In this document: positions 8,402 to 16,480 of the stretch, piece by piece
Position numbering within the stretch: the first letter of the stretch is position 1
Layout of the letters: every line of letters begins with the position of its first letter
Source: Streptomyces sp. DvalAA-14
Lineage (GTDB): Bacteria > Actinomycetota > Actinomycetes > Streptomycetales > Streptomycetaceae
Reading direction: 5' to 3'
NCBI RefSeq assembly: GCF_900091855.1
Contig: NZ_FMCH01000273.1
Location: 1 to 43,123 of the forward strand
Length of the DNA stretch: 43,123 nt
Notes under the pieces: model-generated
Database searches by the model: none
The model's input: the letters and a program-made list of their open reading frames with translations, nothing else
Told to the model about the DNA's origin: nothing
Program-made: the position numbers and the translations under genes

Positions 8402-9895
8402 CTGACTGTTCACCACCTCAACGAGATCCTCCTGATCGGCGCCGCGGTCCTCCTGGTCGCGGTCGTGGCCGTGCGACTCGCCTCGCGCAGCGGCCTGCCG
8501 ACCCTGCTCATCTACCTCGGCATCGGTGTCGCGATCGGCCAGGACGGCCTGTTCGGCTTCACCTTCGACGACGTTCAGCTCACCCAAGTGCTCGGATACG
8601 CCGCCCTCGTGGTGATCCTCGCCGAGGGCGGACTCGGCACGAAGTGGCACGAGATCAAACCGGTGCTGCCGGCCGCTTCGGTGCTGTCCACCTTCGGCCT
8701 ACTGCTGAGCGTCTTCATCACCGCCGGCGCCGGACACTACCTCGTGGGGCTGGACTGGCGGCAGGCGCTGATCATCGGAGCGGTGGTGTCGTCCACGGAC
8801 GCGGCCGCGGTCTTCTCCGTACTGCGGAACGTTTCGCTGCCCAAGCGGGTGACAGGCGTGCTGGAGGCCGAATCGGGGTTCAACGACGCTCCGGTGGTGA
8901 TCCTGGTGGCGGCCTTCTCGACCGCGGGACCGGTCGAGCACTGGTACAGGCTGCTCGGCGAGATCGCCCTGGAGCTCACGATCGGGGCCGGCATCGGCAT
9001 CGCGGTCGGCTGGATAGGTGCCTACGGGCTCAAACGACTGGCCTTGCCCGCCTCGGGTCTCTATCCGATCGCCGTGATGGCGATCGCGGTGACCGCCTAC
9101 GCGGCAGGGGCCATGGTGCACGGCTCCGGCTTCCTCGCCGTCTATATCGCCTCGCTCGTCCTCGGGAACGCCAAACTCCCGCACCGTCCCGCCACTCGGG
9201 GCTTCGCCGAGGGCCTCGGCTGGATCGCACAAATCGGATTGTTCGTACTATTGGGTCTTCTGGTCACGCCGCATGAACTGGGTGACGACATCCTTCCCGC
9301 CATTGTCATCGGACTTTTCCTCACCCTGGTCGCCCGCCCGGCGTCCGTGGTCGCCAGCCTGTTGCCGTTCCGCATCCCCTGGCGGGAGCAGGCGCTGCTG
9401 TCCTGGGCGGGGCTGCGTGGTGCGGTACCGATCGTGCTGGCGACAATCCCGGTGGTCGCCGGGGTCGCGGACAGTAAGCGCATCTTCAATATCGTCTTCG
9501 TACTGGTGATCATCTACACCTTGGTGCAGGGACCGACGCTGCCATGGGTGGCGAGGTCACTCAAACTCGCCGACGGCGACGAGACGGACGCCGCCGACCT
9601 CGGCATCGAATCCGCGCCGCTGGAGCGCCTCCAGGGGCATCTGCTTTCGGTCGCCATCCCGCAGGGCTCACGGATGCACGGTGTGGAGGTCACCGAATTG
9701 CGGCTGCCCGCAGGGGCGGGCGTCACGCTGGTGGTACGCAGCGGCGCCAGCTTCGTACCGCTGCCGTCGACAGTCCTGCGACAAGGCGACGAACTGCTCG
9801 TCGTAACCACCGACCCCGTGCGGGACGCCGCCGAGGAACGACTGCGGGCGGTTGGACGTGGCGGCAAGCTCGCGGGGTGGCTCGGAGGCGCGTGA
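8402..9895 (+). CDS. CPA-type cation (K+/Na+):proton antiporter with TrkA_C domain, probable CTG start
   Basis: The N-terminal roughly 385 residues form a multi-helix Na+/H+ exchanger domain. It contains SSTDAAAVFSVLR and AESGFNDAPVVIL, the ion-binding ND/Asp region, and WAGLRGAVPIVLAT. The C-terminal portion (about residues 415-490, LERLQGHLLSVAIPQGS to GDELLVVTT) is a TrkA_C-like regulatory domain, as in cell-volume-regulation K+/H+ antiporters. The first conventional start, GTG 8465, would cut into the first membrane helix. CTG 8402 gives LTVHHLNEILLIGAAVLLVA, a complete helix matching the remembered family N-terminus (MTVHHLN...). AAAGGA at 8388-8393 lies eight bases upstream, and the in-frame stop is at 8372. 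No other initiator lies between. Confidence 0.9.
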   Translation: MTVHHLNEILLIGAAVLLVAVVAVRLASRSGLPTLLIYLGIGVAIGQDGLFGFTFDDVQLTQVLGYAALVVILAEGGLGTKWHEIKPVLPAASVLSTFGLLLSVFITAGAGHYLVGLDWRQALIIGAVVSSTDAAAVFSVLRNVSLPKRVTGVLEAESGFNDAPVVILVAAFSTAGPVEHWYRLLGEIALELTIGAGIGIAVGWIGAYGLKRLALPASGLYPIAVMAIAVTAYAAGAMVHGSGFLAVYIASLVLGNAKLPHRPATRGFAEGLGWIAQIGLFVLLGLLVTPHELGDDILPAIVIGLFLTLVARPASVVASLLPFRIPWREQALLSWAGLRGAVPIVLATIPVVAGVADSKRIFNIVFVLVIIYTLVQGPTLPWVARSLKLADGDETDAADLGIESAPLERLQGHLLSVAIPQGSRMHGVEVTELRLPAGAGVTLVVRSGASFVPLPSTVLRQGDELLVVTTDPVRDAAEERLRAVGRGGKLAGWLGGA

Positions 9896-9910
9896 CGCGG
9901 GGCCGGAGCC

Positions 9911-9941
9911 CGTAGTGACGTGGGAGAGCCACGTCACTACG
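9911..9941 (+). terminator. Perfect 13-bp hairpin after the antiporter
   Basis: Arms 9911-9923 and 9929-9941 pair perfectly around a GAGAG loop, 16 bases after the antiporter stop. No T-tract follows, as is common for streptomycete terminators. The same symmetry could be an operator for the MFS gene that starts at 9997. Confidence 0.6.
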
Positions 9942-9996
9942 TATGATGATCAGGTCATTGTCGACTGCAACATCTGTCTGACGCAGGGCCGGCGCG

Positions 9997-11388
9997 GTGA
10001 ACCGCGCTGAGCGGACGGCCCTCGGTGCGACCGCGCCCCTCGACGCGCACGCACTACCAGACGGCGGAAAGCTTCATCCTGTGGCAGCCACGTTGCCCAC
10101 TCCACCCTCCCGTGCGCCGAGGCATCCCGCGCGCGCGAAATCCGGCTACCGGGAGCTGCTGGGTACGCAGGGCGCCTGGACGTTCCTGCTTCCTGGCTTC
10201 GCCGCTCGCCAACCCTTCGCGATGCTCACCATCAGTCTGGTGCTGCTCGTCGAGCACACCACCGGCTCCTACGGCGCGGCCGGCGCCGTCGCGGCCGTCA
10301 CCGGGGCGTCCATGGCCCTGTGCGCGCCTCGCGGCGGCCGGCTCGCCGACCGCTTCGGGCAGCGGGCCGTCCTGCTCCCCGGTGTGCTGCTGCACGCCGG
10401 TTCCGTCATCGGACTTGTCGTACTGGCCCTCGCGCACGCCCCGACCTGGACGCTGTTCGCTGCCGCCGTACCCGCAGGCGCGACTGTCCCGCAGGTCGGC
10501 CCCATGGTGCGTTCGCGCTGGGCCGTCGCGCTCCGCGGATCCTCGTCGGCCTTGCTGACGACCGCCGCGGCCTTCGAGTCGGTGACCGACGAGTTCACTT
10601 TCGTGATCGGTCCGGTGCTGGCGACCGCGCTGTGCACCGGGGTCCATCCGGCCGCCGGACTCATCACCGAAGCCGCGCTGACCCTGGTCGGCGGAATGCT
10701 CTTCGCGACCCGTCGCAGCTCTGTCCCCGTCCCCCACCGGGCGGTGTCCGCCGCTGATGCCCGGGCCGCCTCCGCGCTGTCCGTGCCCGGAGTCCGCGCC
10801 CTCGCTGTCGCTTTCCTCGGCATCGGCGCGGTCTTCGGCGGGATGCAGGTGTCACTGACTGCGTTCACCGACGAGATCGGCCAGCCCGGAATGAACGGTG
10901 TGCTTTACGGAACATTCGCCGCCGGCAACATGCTCGCCGGCATCGTCTACGGTGCGGTCTCCTGGCGCCGAAGCCCGCGCACGCGGCTGCTCGCGGCCTA
11001 TTCAGCCCTCACGCTGGCCTGCGTGCCGCTGTGGACGGTGCGCGCCGCGGCGCCGCTGGGTCTGCTGGGCCTGGCGGTAGGACTGTGCATCGCGCCGGCC
11101 CTCATCACCGGCTACACGCTGGTGAACACCCTCGCCCCGGCATCGACCCGGACCGAGGCGTTCACCTGGCTGACCGGAGCGGTCGCGTTCGGTCAGGCGG
11201 TGGCGGTGACCGCGGCCGGTCTGCTGGCGGATCGATGGGGATCGGATGCGGGTTTCACCGTGCCGCTGGCCGGTACCGCGACGGCGCTCGCGGTCCTCGC
11301 CTGGATGCACGGGCGGCTGGTTGCCCACCCGCGCCAAACGGTCGCACAGGGTGTGATCAGTCACCGTCCGCCGGTCGTGGTGGACTGA
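9997..11388 (+). CDS. MFS transporter
   Basis: This is a 12-helix major facilitator protein. The loop 2-3 motif appears as RGGRLADRFGQR, and hydrophobic segments recur from FLLPGFAARQPFAMLTISLV to the C-terminus. The cytoplasmic lead is Pro/Arg-rich. The start is uncertain. GTG 9997 has AGGG eight bases upstream. GTG 10081 would give the shorter, more family-like VAATLPTPPSRAPRHPARAK before the first helix. The substrate is unknown. No regulator lies adjacent. It stands alone between a hairpin and the fmdB gene on the same strand. Confidence 0.85.
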   Translation: MNRAERTALGATAPLDAHALPDGGKLHPVAATLPTPPSRAPRHPARAKSGYRELLGTQGAWTFLLPGFAARQPFAMLTISLVLLVEHTTGSYGAAGAVAAVTGASMALCAPRGGRLADRFGQRAVLLPGVLLHAGSVIGLVVLALAHAPTWTLFAAAVPAGATVPQVGPMVRSRWAVALRGSSSALLTTAAAFESVTDEFTFVIGPVLATALCTGVHPAAGLITEAALTLVGGMLFATRRSSVPVPHRAVSAADARAASALSVPGVRALAVAFLGIGAVFGGMQVSLTAFTDEIGQPGMNGVLYGTFAAGNMLAGIVYGAVSWRRSPRTRLLAAYSALTLACVPLWTVRAAAPLGLLGLAVGLCIAPALITGYTLVNTLAPASTRTEAFTWLTGAVAFGQAVAVTAAGLLADRWGSDAGFTVPLAGTATALAVLAWMHGRLVAHPRQTVAQGVISHRPPVVVD

Positions 11389-11418
11389 CGGCGGGAAATA
11401 CTGCACTATTGAGCGTCG

Positions 11419-11445
11419 TTAGCACTCAATGAGTGAGAGTGCCAG
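11419..11445 (+). promoter_or_regulatory. CIRCE-like (HrcA) operator upstream of fmdB
   Basis: TTAGCACTC at 11419-11427 is a perfect left CIRCE arm. A nine-base spacer and GAGTGCCAG (11437-11445) follow. The right arm matches the consensus GAGTGCTAA at seven of nine positions. The arm length and nine-base spacing are those of the HrcA heat-shock operator. It ends ten bases before the fmdB start and overlaps its Shine-Dalgarno region, so HrcA binding would block both transcription and translation initiation. Confidence 0.75.
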
Positions 11446-11454
11446 GAGGAACAA

Positions 11455-11808
11455 GTGCCGACGTACCAGTACCAGTGCACCGAGTGCGGCGAGGCCCTTG
11501 AGGCGGTGCAGAAGTTCAGCGACGACGCGCTGACGGTGTGCCCCAACTGCGCGGGACGCCTGCGCAAGGTCTTCTCGGCGGTGGGCGTGGTCTTCAAGGG
11601 GTCCGGCTTCTACCGGACCGACAGCCGCGGCTCATCGACGAGCACCGCGCCCGCAGCAAAGAGCAGCGCCGGTTCGGACAACAAGTCCTCCGACAGCGGC
11701 AGCTCGTCATCGAGCAGTTCGTCGTCTGGTTCGTCGTCGAGCGGATCATCGACCGGTGGCTCGTCGTCCGCCGCCACCCCGTCGTCGAGCAGCACCTCGG
11801 CGGCCTGA
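11455..11808 (+). CDS. FmdB-family zinc-ribbon protein with poly-Ser tail
   Basis: The first ~55 residues (PTYQYQCTECGEALEAVQKF ... CPNCAGRLRKVF) form the FmdB/CxxC regulatory zinc ribbon, with Cys pairs CTEC and CPNC. The family was named from an amidase regulator, but its biochemical role is unsettled. Residues ~60-117 are a low-complexity Ser/Gly/Thr/Ala tail, common in actinobacterial members. The GTG start has AGGAGG (11444-11449) five bases upstream. The CIRCE-like site directly in front suggests induction by heat or protein-folding stress. The MTA phosphorylase gene follows after about 100 bp on the same strand. Confidence 0.9.
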   Translation: MPTYQYQCTECGEALEAVQKFSDDALTVCPNCAGRLRKVFSAVGVVFKGSGFYRTDSRGSSTSTAPAAKSSAGSDNKSSDSGSSSSSSSSSGSSSSGSSTGGSSSAATPSSSSTSAA

Positions 11809-11912
11809 CCACAGCTTCGGCACTCGTCCAGGCGGCCGAAGTTCCCACCGACCCCCACCGTTTCCGCGGCGGGGGTTCGTGGTCTTTCCCGGCCCCGAAT
11901 AGGGTGATCGCC

Positions 11913-12770
11913 ATGATGCGGAGCGATGGTGGGACGCAAGCGCGGGCGGAGATCGGCGTCATCGGCGGATCGGGGTTCTACTCCTTTCTCGACGACGTGA
12001 CGGAAGTCATGGTCGACACCCCCTATGGTCCGCCCAGTGACTCGCTGTTCCTGGGTGAGGTCACCGGGCGGCGGGTCGCCTTCCTGCCCCGGCACGGCCG
12101 CAAGCACCATCTGCCGCCACACAAGATCAACTACCGCGCCAATCTCTGGGCCCTCGCTTCCGTCGGCGCCCGCCAGGTGCTCGGACCTTGTGCTGTCGGT
12201 GGCCTGCGCGCGGAATACGGCCCCGGGACGCTGCTCGTACCGGATCAGCTCGTGGACCGTACGAAGTCGCGCGCCCAGTCGTACTTCGACGGCGAGACCC
12301 GCGCCGACGGCCAGACGCCCAACGTGGTCCATGCGACATTCGCCGACCCGTACTGCCCCGTCGGACGGCGGACGGCCGTGGCCTCGGCAGACGCCGACGG
12401 CTGGGAGGCAGTGGACGGCGGGACGCTCGTCGTGGTCGAAGGACCGCGCTTCTCCACCCGGGCCGAGTCGCTGTGGCACGCGGCACAAGGATGGTCGGTG
12501 GTCGGTATGACCGGTCATCCCGAGGCGGTCCTCGCCCGTGAGCTGGCTCTCTGCTACACATCGCTGAATCTGGTGACCGACCTGGATGCCGGTGCGGACA
12601 CCGGCGAGGGCGTGTCGCACGAAGAGGTACTCGAGGTCTTCGCCGCCAACATCAGCAGGATGCGCGACGTGCTGTTCGAGATCATCCGCACACTGCCGGA
12701 CAACAGCGAGCGGGACTGCCTGTGCACGAACCCGCTCGGTGGCCAGGAGCCGGGCATCGTCCTGCCGTAG
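11913..12770 (+). CDS. mtnP: S-methyl-5'-thioadenosine phosphorylase-family nucleoside phosphorylase
   Basis: This is a trimeric PNP/MTAP-family phosphorylase that cleaves methylthioadenosine or a related 6-oxopurine nucleoside to base and (methylthio)ribose-1-phosphate. It shows the phosphate-binding start IGVIGGSGFYSFL, LPRHGRKHHLPPHKINYRAN, VPDQLVDRT, VVVEGPRFSTRAES and VGMTGHPEAVLARELALCY, a complete MTAP motif series. ATG 11913 is preceded by AGGG eight bases upstream. GTG 11904 and ATG 11916 are alternatives. The 285 residues are normal for the family. Many actinobacterial members prefer other nucleosides, so substrate specificity is open. It lies downstream of fmdB. Confidence 0.9.
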   Translation: MMRSDGGTQARAEIGVIGGSGFYSFLDDVTEVMVDTPYGPPSDSLFLGEVTGRRVAFLPRHGRKHHLPPHKINYRANLWALASVGARQVLGPCAVGGLRAEYGPGTLLVPDQLVDRTKSRAQSYFDGETRADGQTPNVVHATFADPYCPVGRRTAVASADADGWEAVDGGTLVVVEGPRFSTRAESLWHAAQGWSVVGMTGHPEAVLARELALCYTSLNLVTDLDAGADTGEGVSHEEVLEVFAANISRMRDVLFEIIRTLPDNSERDCLCTNPLGGQEPGIVLP

Positions 12771-12868
12771 TGGCACAAAAGGCTCGTGCCCAGCCAGTGC
12801 CGACAGCCGCCGCGCATTCCCTTGCGAGCAACCGCACAACCCCCCACTCATTCGTACGGGTGGCCGGG

Positions 12869-12895
12869 TTTTCCACAACCGCTCGGTTATCCACA
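12869..12895 (+). promoter_or_regulatory. Pair of DnaA-box-like sites
   Basis: TTATCCACA at 12887-12895 is an exact canonical 9-mer. TTTTCCACA at 12869-12877 differs by one base. Both face the same way, 18 bases apart, in the intergenic region before the SAF-domain gene. No oriC or dnaA lies nearby. They could titrate DnaA, regulate transcription or be chance matches. Confidence 0.45.
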
Positions 12896-12986
12896 GGGCT
12901 TCGGGGCGATGTCGGGCACATGCGCGATGGTGGGTGGGTCGACCGGTTCGCGGCCGGCCCCATCCACGTCAGGCGGGTGCTTCACC

Positions 12987-13604
12987 ATGCTTTCTCTTCC
13001 CGGGCAGTTCTCGTCCTCCCCGAGGCCGCTCCTCCCGTCCGAGGACGTCTCCCGTGACGCCGATTCCGGCCCGCCCGGTGTACCGGAGCCCTTCACCCCG
13101 CCCAGATGCGCGGTACCTTCCTTTCCGCCCATCCATGCGGGCGGCCGTGGCGGCAGGCGATTGCTGCGCCGGGCCGTCCGACGCAGGCGCAAGGCGCTGG
13201 CTGTCGGCCTGCTGGTCGCCGCGGCGGCGCTGGCCGCTTCCGCTGCCCACGGCGCGGCTCCTCGCCATCCCCGGGCCGTTTCCCGCGGTTCTGCGACAAC
13301 CGTGGCGCGCTCCGTGCCGCCCGAAACTCTCGTACGGGCTCCCGTCCGGATCGCTGACGCGGCCGTCGCCGGCCTCCTGCACCCGGGTGATCACGTGGAC
13401 GTCCTGGCCGGCACCCGGGTAGTCGCGTCGGGCGTCAGGGTGGTCGCCCTACCCGAATCGTCCTTGCCGCGGCCGGCCACCAGCGCCGTACCGGACGGAG
13501 CAGGTCCAGGGGGCGCACTGATCGTCCTTGCCGTGCCGCGTCGTACGGCCGCCTCGCTCTCGGGCGCCGCCATGTCCACACCCCTGGCGGTGACATTGTG
13601 CTGA
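12987..13604 (+). CDS. SAF-domain (CpaB/RcpC-like) membrane-anchored protein
   Basis: The protein begins with a Pro-rich cytoplasmic segment, then a basic stretch and one transmembrane helix (about residues 70-87, KALAVGLLVAAAALAASAA). Its outer portion carries a SAF/RcpC-like domain, visible as VPPETLVRAPVRIADAAVAG followed by LLHPGDHVDVLAG. CpaB/RcpC proteins assist Flp/Tad pilus secretins, but stand-alone SAF proteins are common in Streptomyces with no known function. ATG 12987 lies ten bases after AGGCGG. An in-frame GTG at 12786 would add a poorly coding extension across the DnaA-box region and was not used. No pilus genes are adjacent. Confidence 0.75.
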   Translation: MLSLPGQFSSSPRPLLPSEDVSRDADSGPPGVPEPFTPPRCAVPSFPPIHAGGRGGRRLLRRAVRRRRKALAVGLLVAAAALAASAAHGAAPRHPRAVSRGSATTVARSVPPETLVRAPVRIADAAVAGLLHPGDHVDVLAGTRVVASGVRVVALPESSLPRPATSAVPDGAGPGGALIVLAVPRRTAASLSGAAMSTPLAVTLC

Positions 13605-13932
13605 ATCATGCCCTCAAAGAGCCCGACCGGACACCGGGGCCACTTACCGCAGCGGACGAGGTGACGCGCCATCTCGACGCCCAGGCATCAGGCGATCGCC
13701 ATGAAGCGGATCACCGTCACGAGCGAAGCCGGCCTGGTGCGGGGCTTGCGAGAGCGCGTCATCCTGGAGAGGGCAAGCACTGCAGTCACCGCCACAAGGA
13801 ACTGCGTATCCGACGTTGCGGCCAACCGGCTCGCCGGATTCGGTACGAAGGACCACGCTGGTCCGTCGACCTGTCGCTGAGCGACCGAGCGGACGCCGCG
13901 GTCCCTCGGGCCCGGCGGGAAGCAGAGCGGCT
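13605..13932. other. 328-bp stretch without a supportable gene
   Basis: Third-position composition is poor in every frame. The only plus-strand ORF with an ATG is a 59-codon frame at 13701-13880, and it has no recognisable motif. I see no hairpin with a T-tract, no RNA motif and no repeat here. Confidence 0.5.
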
Positions 13933-14208
13933 TCAGAGGTGGTGGGGCGGCTTCTCGTTGAGGAACCGCGTGAAGTCGTCCTCTGCGGTGCCGGAGAACG
14001 AACCACCCCAGCCTCCGTCGGAGTCGTCAGAAGACGGGCGGTCGAACGGATCGTCGAAGACGAGCTGGCCGGATGCACCGCTCGTTCCTCCGGAAGGCTC
14101 TACGGCCGATGCGTCGGAGGTGGCGCCCTCGGTGCCGGACTCCCCGGGCGGCGTGCCATCTGCCCGCCCGGGACCGGACGCGCTCTCGGAGTCGGGGGCG
14201 ATGCTCAT
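13933..14208 (-). CDS. Small acidic Ser/Gly-rich hypothetical protein
   Basis: A 91-residue soluble protein with no membrane segment. The first ~45 residues are low-complexity Ser/Gly/Glu/Pro, with repeated Glu and Asp. The end is more structured-looking (LVFDDPFDRPSSDDSDGGW then EDDFTRFLNEKPPHHL). Codon use has the strong third-position G/C of a real gene, and GAGGGA abuts ATG 14208. I do not recognise a family with certainty. It is divergent from the Cds1-like gene at 14322, separated by 113 bp. No function can be assigned. Confidence 0.65.
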   Translation of the reverse strand: MSIAPDSESASGPGRADGTPPGESGTEGATSDASAVEPSGGTSGASGQLVFDDPFDRPSSDDSDGGWGGSFSGTAEDDFTRFLNEKPPHHL

Positions 14209-14321
14209 TCCCTCAGCTTACGGCGATCCGCGCGTACCCGGAGAGCCGTCCCCGTCCAAGCGGGTCGACGGAGAGTCCCCAAGTGCCCGTTTGAGGCGGT
14301 CGGCCGGATATACCTGGCCGC

Positions 14322-15494
14322 ATGAGGACACCCGAGCCGACACCGCCCCTCGCAGCGGCGCCAGAAACCGCTCAGGAACTGGACATCGACCGAAGCGACC
14401 CCGCGTACCGTCGCTGGTTGAGCGAGGCTGTGGGGAAGGTCCATGCCGACGCGAACAGGTCGGCCGATACCCATTTGCTGTCAGTTCCGCTCCCGGCGGA
14501 CTGGGGCGTCGACCTCTATCTGAAGGACGAGTCGACGCATCCGACCGGCTCGTTGAAGCATCGCCTGGCCCGGTCGCTCTTCCTGTACGCGCTGTGCAAC
14601 GGGTGGATCCGCCCCGGGTCCCCGGTGATCGAGGCATCCAGCGGGTCTACGGCCGTTTCGGAGGCCTACTTCGCCCGGCTGATCGGTGTCCCCTTTGTGG
14701 CCGTGATGGCACGTGGAACAGTGCGGGCGAAGGTGGAGCTGATCGAGTTCCAGGGCGGCCGGTGCCATCTGGTGGACAATCCGCAGCAGGTCTACGAGAC
14801 GGCGACCCGGCTGGCCAGGGAGACGGGCGGCCACTACATGGACCAGTTCACGTACGCGGAGCGGGCGACGGACTGGCGGGGCAACAACAACATCGCGGAG
14901 TCGATCTTCCGGCAGATGTCGGCGGAGCCCCATCCCGTCCCGTCGTGGATCGTCACGACGGCGGGAACCGGGGGGACTTCGGCGACGCTGGCCCGCTACG
15001 TCCGGTACGCGCAGGCGACCACCGGGATCTGCGTCGCCGATCCGGAGAATTCGGCGTTCTTCCCGGGGTGGCGGGACAACGATCCAGCAGCGACCACGGA
15101 CACCGGATCACGGATCGAGGGCATCGGCCGCCAGCGGGTGGAGCCGAGCTTCGTACCGGGCGCCGTCGACCGGATGATGCGGGTCCCGGACGCGGCCTCG
15201 ATCGCGTGCGTCCGCGTGCTGGAACGTCTGCTGGGGCGCCGGGCGGGCGCGTCCACCGGGACCGGGCTGTGGGCGGCCTTCCGGATCATCTCCGAGATGA
15301 GGAGCCGCGGTGAGCGCGGCAGCGTGGTCGGCCTACTGTGCGATCCCGGTGAGCGATACGTGGAGAAGTACTACTCGGACGACTGGCTTGCCGCACAGGG
15401 CATCGACATCAGGCCGTATTTGGAACGGGTGGAGTGCTTCCTGACCGGGGGCACGCTGGGTGAGCCGTCCGCCGGTCGAGTTCAGCACCGCTGA
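14322..15494 (+). CDS. PLP-dependent cysteine synthase-fold enzyme, Cds1 (cysteine desulfhydrase)-like
   Basis: This is a fold-type II PLP enzyme. The Schiff-base lysine is probably Lys79 in [10 protein letters not shown]. The phosphate/substrate loop [20 protein letters not shown] and the later [19 protein letters not shown] are typical of the family. The end-region sequence EKYYSDDWL resembles the mycobacterial Cds1 group, which releases sulfide and pyruvate from cysteine, rather than CysK/CysM. The length, 390, exceeds CysK (~310) and fits Cds1. No Shine-Dalgarno is evident. TATACCT at 14309-14315 lies where a -10 box for a leaderless transcript starting at ATG 14322 would be. No CysE or sulfur-assimilation neighbours are visible. 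Confidence 0.85.
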   Translation: MRTPEPTPPLAAAPETAQELDIDRSDPAYRRWLSEAVGKVHADANRSADTHLLSVPLPADWGVDLYLKDESTHPTGSLKHRLARSLFLYALCNGWIRPGSPVIEASSGSTAVSEAYFARLIGVPFVAVMARGTVRAKVELIEFQGGRCHLVDNPQQVYETATRLARETGGHYMDQFTYAERATDWRGNNNIAESIFRQMSAEPHPVPSWIVTTAGTGGTSATLARYVRYAQATTGICVADPENSAFFPGWRDNDPAATTDTGSRIEGIGRQRVEPSFVPGAVDRMMRVPDAASIACVRVLERLLGRRAGASTGTGLWAAFRIISEMRSRGERGSVVGLLCDPGERYVEKYYSDDWLAAQGIDIRPYLERVECFLTGGTLGEPSAGRVQHR

Positions 15495-15595
15495 GACGAC
15501 GGCGATCGACGCGGCCGGGGCCTGCGCCGGAGCCGCTCCGTCCCAAAGCGACCTCTGCCCGTGGTTCCGGCTGCCGCGTGGCTGATTGCTGCGGC

Positions 15596-16345
15596 TCAGA
15601 CGCCGCTGGCGCCGAGGAGAGCGCCGACGGCATAGGTGACGGCCATGGCGATGGCCCCGCCCGCCGCGTTGCGGGCGATGGCCGGGCGCGCGGGCGCGCC
15701 GCCCAGGCGGGCACTGCCCCAGCCACAGGCGACCAGCGCGGCGACAACCGAGACCACGGTGATGGGCAGCCGCCACTCGTGGGGCGGGAGGACGATGGCC
15801 AGCAGGGGCAGCAGCGCCCCAAGAGTGAAGGAGATGAAACTGGCCAAGGTCGCATGCCAGGGGTTCGCCAGTTCCTCGGGATCGATGCCGAGTTCGACGC
15901 GGGCATGGGCGGCCAGTGCGTCGCGGGCGGTGAGCTGTTCGGCGACTTCCCGGGCGAGATCTTCGCTGATGCCCTGGTTCTGGAGAAGCCGGGTCAGTTC
16001 GTCGAGTTCGGCCTGCGGGGTGGCGGCGAGCTCTTCCCGTTCCAGGGCAAGGGCTGCCTGCTCCGAGTCGCGCTGGGTGCTGACCGAGACGTACTCCCCG
16101 GCTGCCATGGACAGGGAGCCGGCCAGCAGTCCGGCGAGACCCGCGGTGAGCAGTGCGGATCGCGAGTCGGTCGCGCCGGCGACCCCGACGACGAGGCCAG
16201 CGGTCGACACCACCCCGTCATTGGCGCCGAGAACGCCGGCCCGCAGCCAGTTCAGTCGGGTCCCCAGCGCTTCACGGTGCGGCTCTTCGGGATGCGATGG
16301 GGTCGTGTCGGCTCCGCCGCCTGCGGTTTCGTCGCTCATGGGCAT
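15596..16345 (-). CDS. VIT1/CCC1-family membrane transporter
   Basis: The family exports Fe2+/Mn2+ or stores it in compartments. The diagnostic first helix GVLGANDGVVSTAGLVVGVAG is followed by AGLLAGSLSMAAGEYVSVSTQRDSE, which carries the conserved metal-path residues. A Glu-rich cytoplasmic metal-binding region (about residues 85-150, EREELAATPQAELDEL) comes next, then three C-terminal helices ending AMAVTYAVGALLGASGV. The total is about five helices, as expected. The start is ambiguous: ATG 16345 or ATG 16339, with no clear ribosome site. An in-frame GTG at 16387 would lengthen it by 14 residues. It lies downstream of hrdD on the same strand, beyond a terminator-like hairpin. Confidence 0.9.
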   Translation of the reverse strand: MPMSDETAGGGADTTPSHPEEPHREALGTRLNWLRAGVLGANDGVVSTAGLVVGVAGATDSRSALLTAGLAGLLAGSLSMAAGEYVSVSTQRDSEQAALALEREELAATPQAELDELTRLLQNQGISEDLAREVAEQLTARDALAAHARVELGIDPEELANPWHATLASFISFTLGALLPLLAIVLPPHEWRLPITVVSVVAALVACGWGSARLGGAPARPAIARNAAGGAIAMAVTYAVGALLGASGV

Positions 16346-16392
16346 AGGAGGCAGGGTCTCATCCCGCGGCGGATACACGTGCAGCACACAAG

Positions 16393-16430
16393 CCGGACCC
16401 CGGCGCGGGGGGGATGGCGCCGAGGTCCGG
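16393..16430 (-). terminator. Terminator-like hairpin after hrdD
   Basis: Arms 16393-16406 and 16417-16430 pair at 13 of 14 positions around a ten-base loop. The hairpin lies about 50 bases past the hrdD stop. There is no T-tract, as usual in this GC range. Confidence 0.6.
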
Positions 16431-16480
16431 GTCTATGGGGCGGCTTCCCTGGCGGGAGGCCGCCGGTTCTGGGCTGCCGG

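Noticed and set aside
13701-13880. 59-codon ORF in the gap after the SAF gene
   Set aside because: Third-position G/C is low, there is no ribosome site of note and I see no family resemblance.
13598-15313. 571-codon plus-strand ORF over the Cds1-like gene
   Set aside because: It overlaps the PLP enzyme in another frame; the PLP enzyme has the full motif set.
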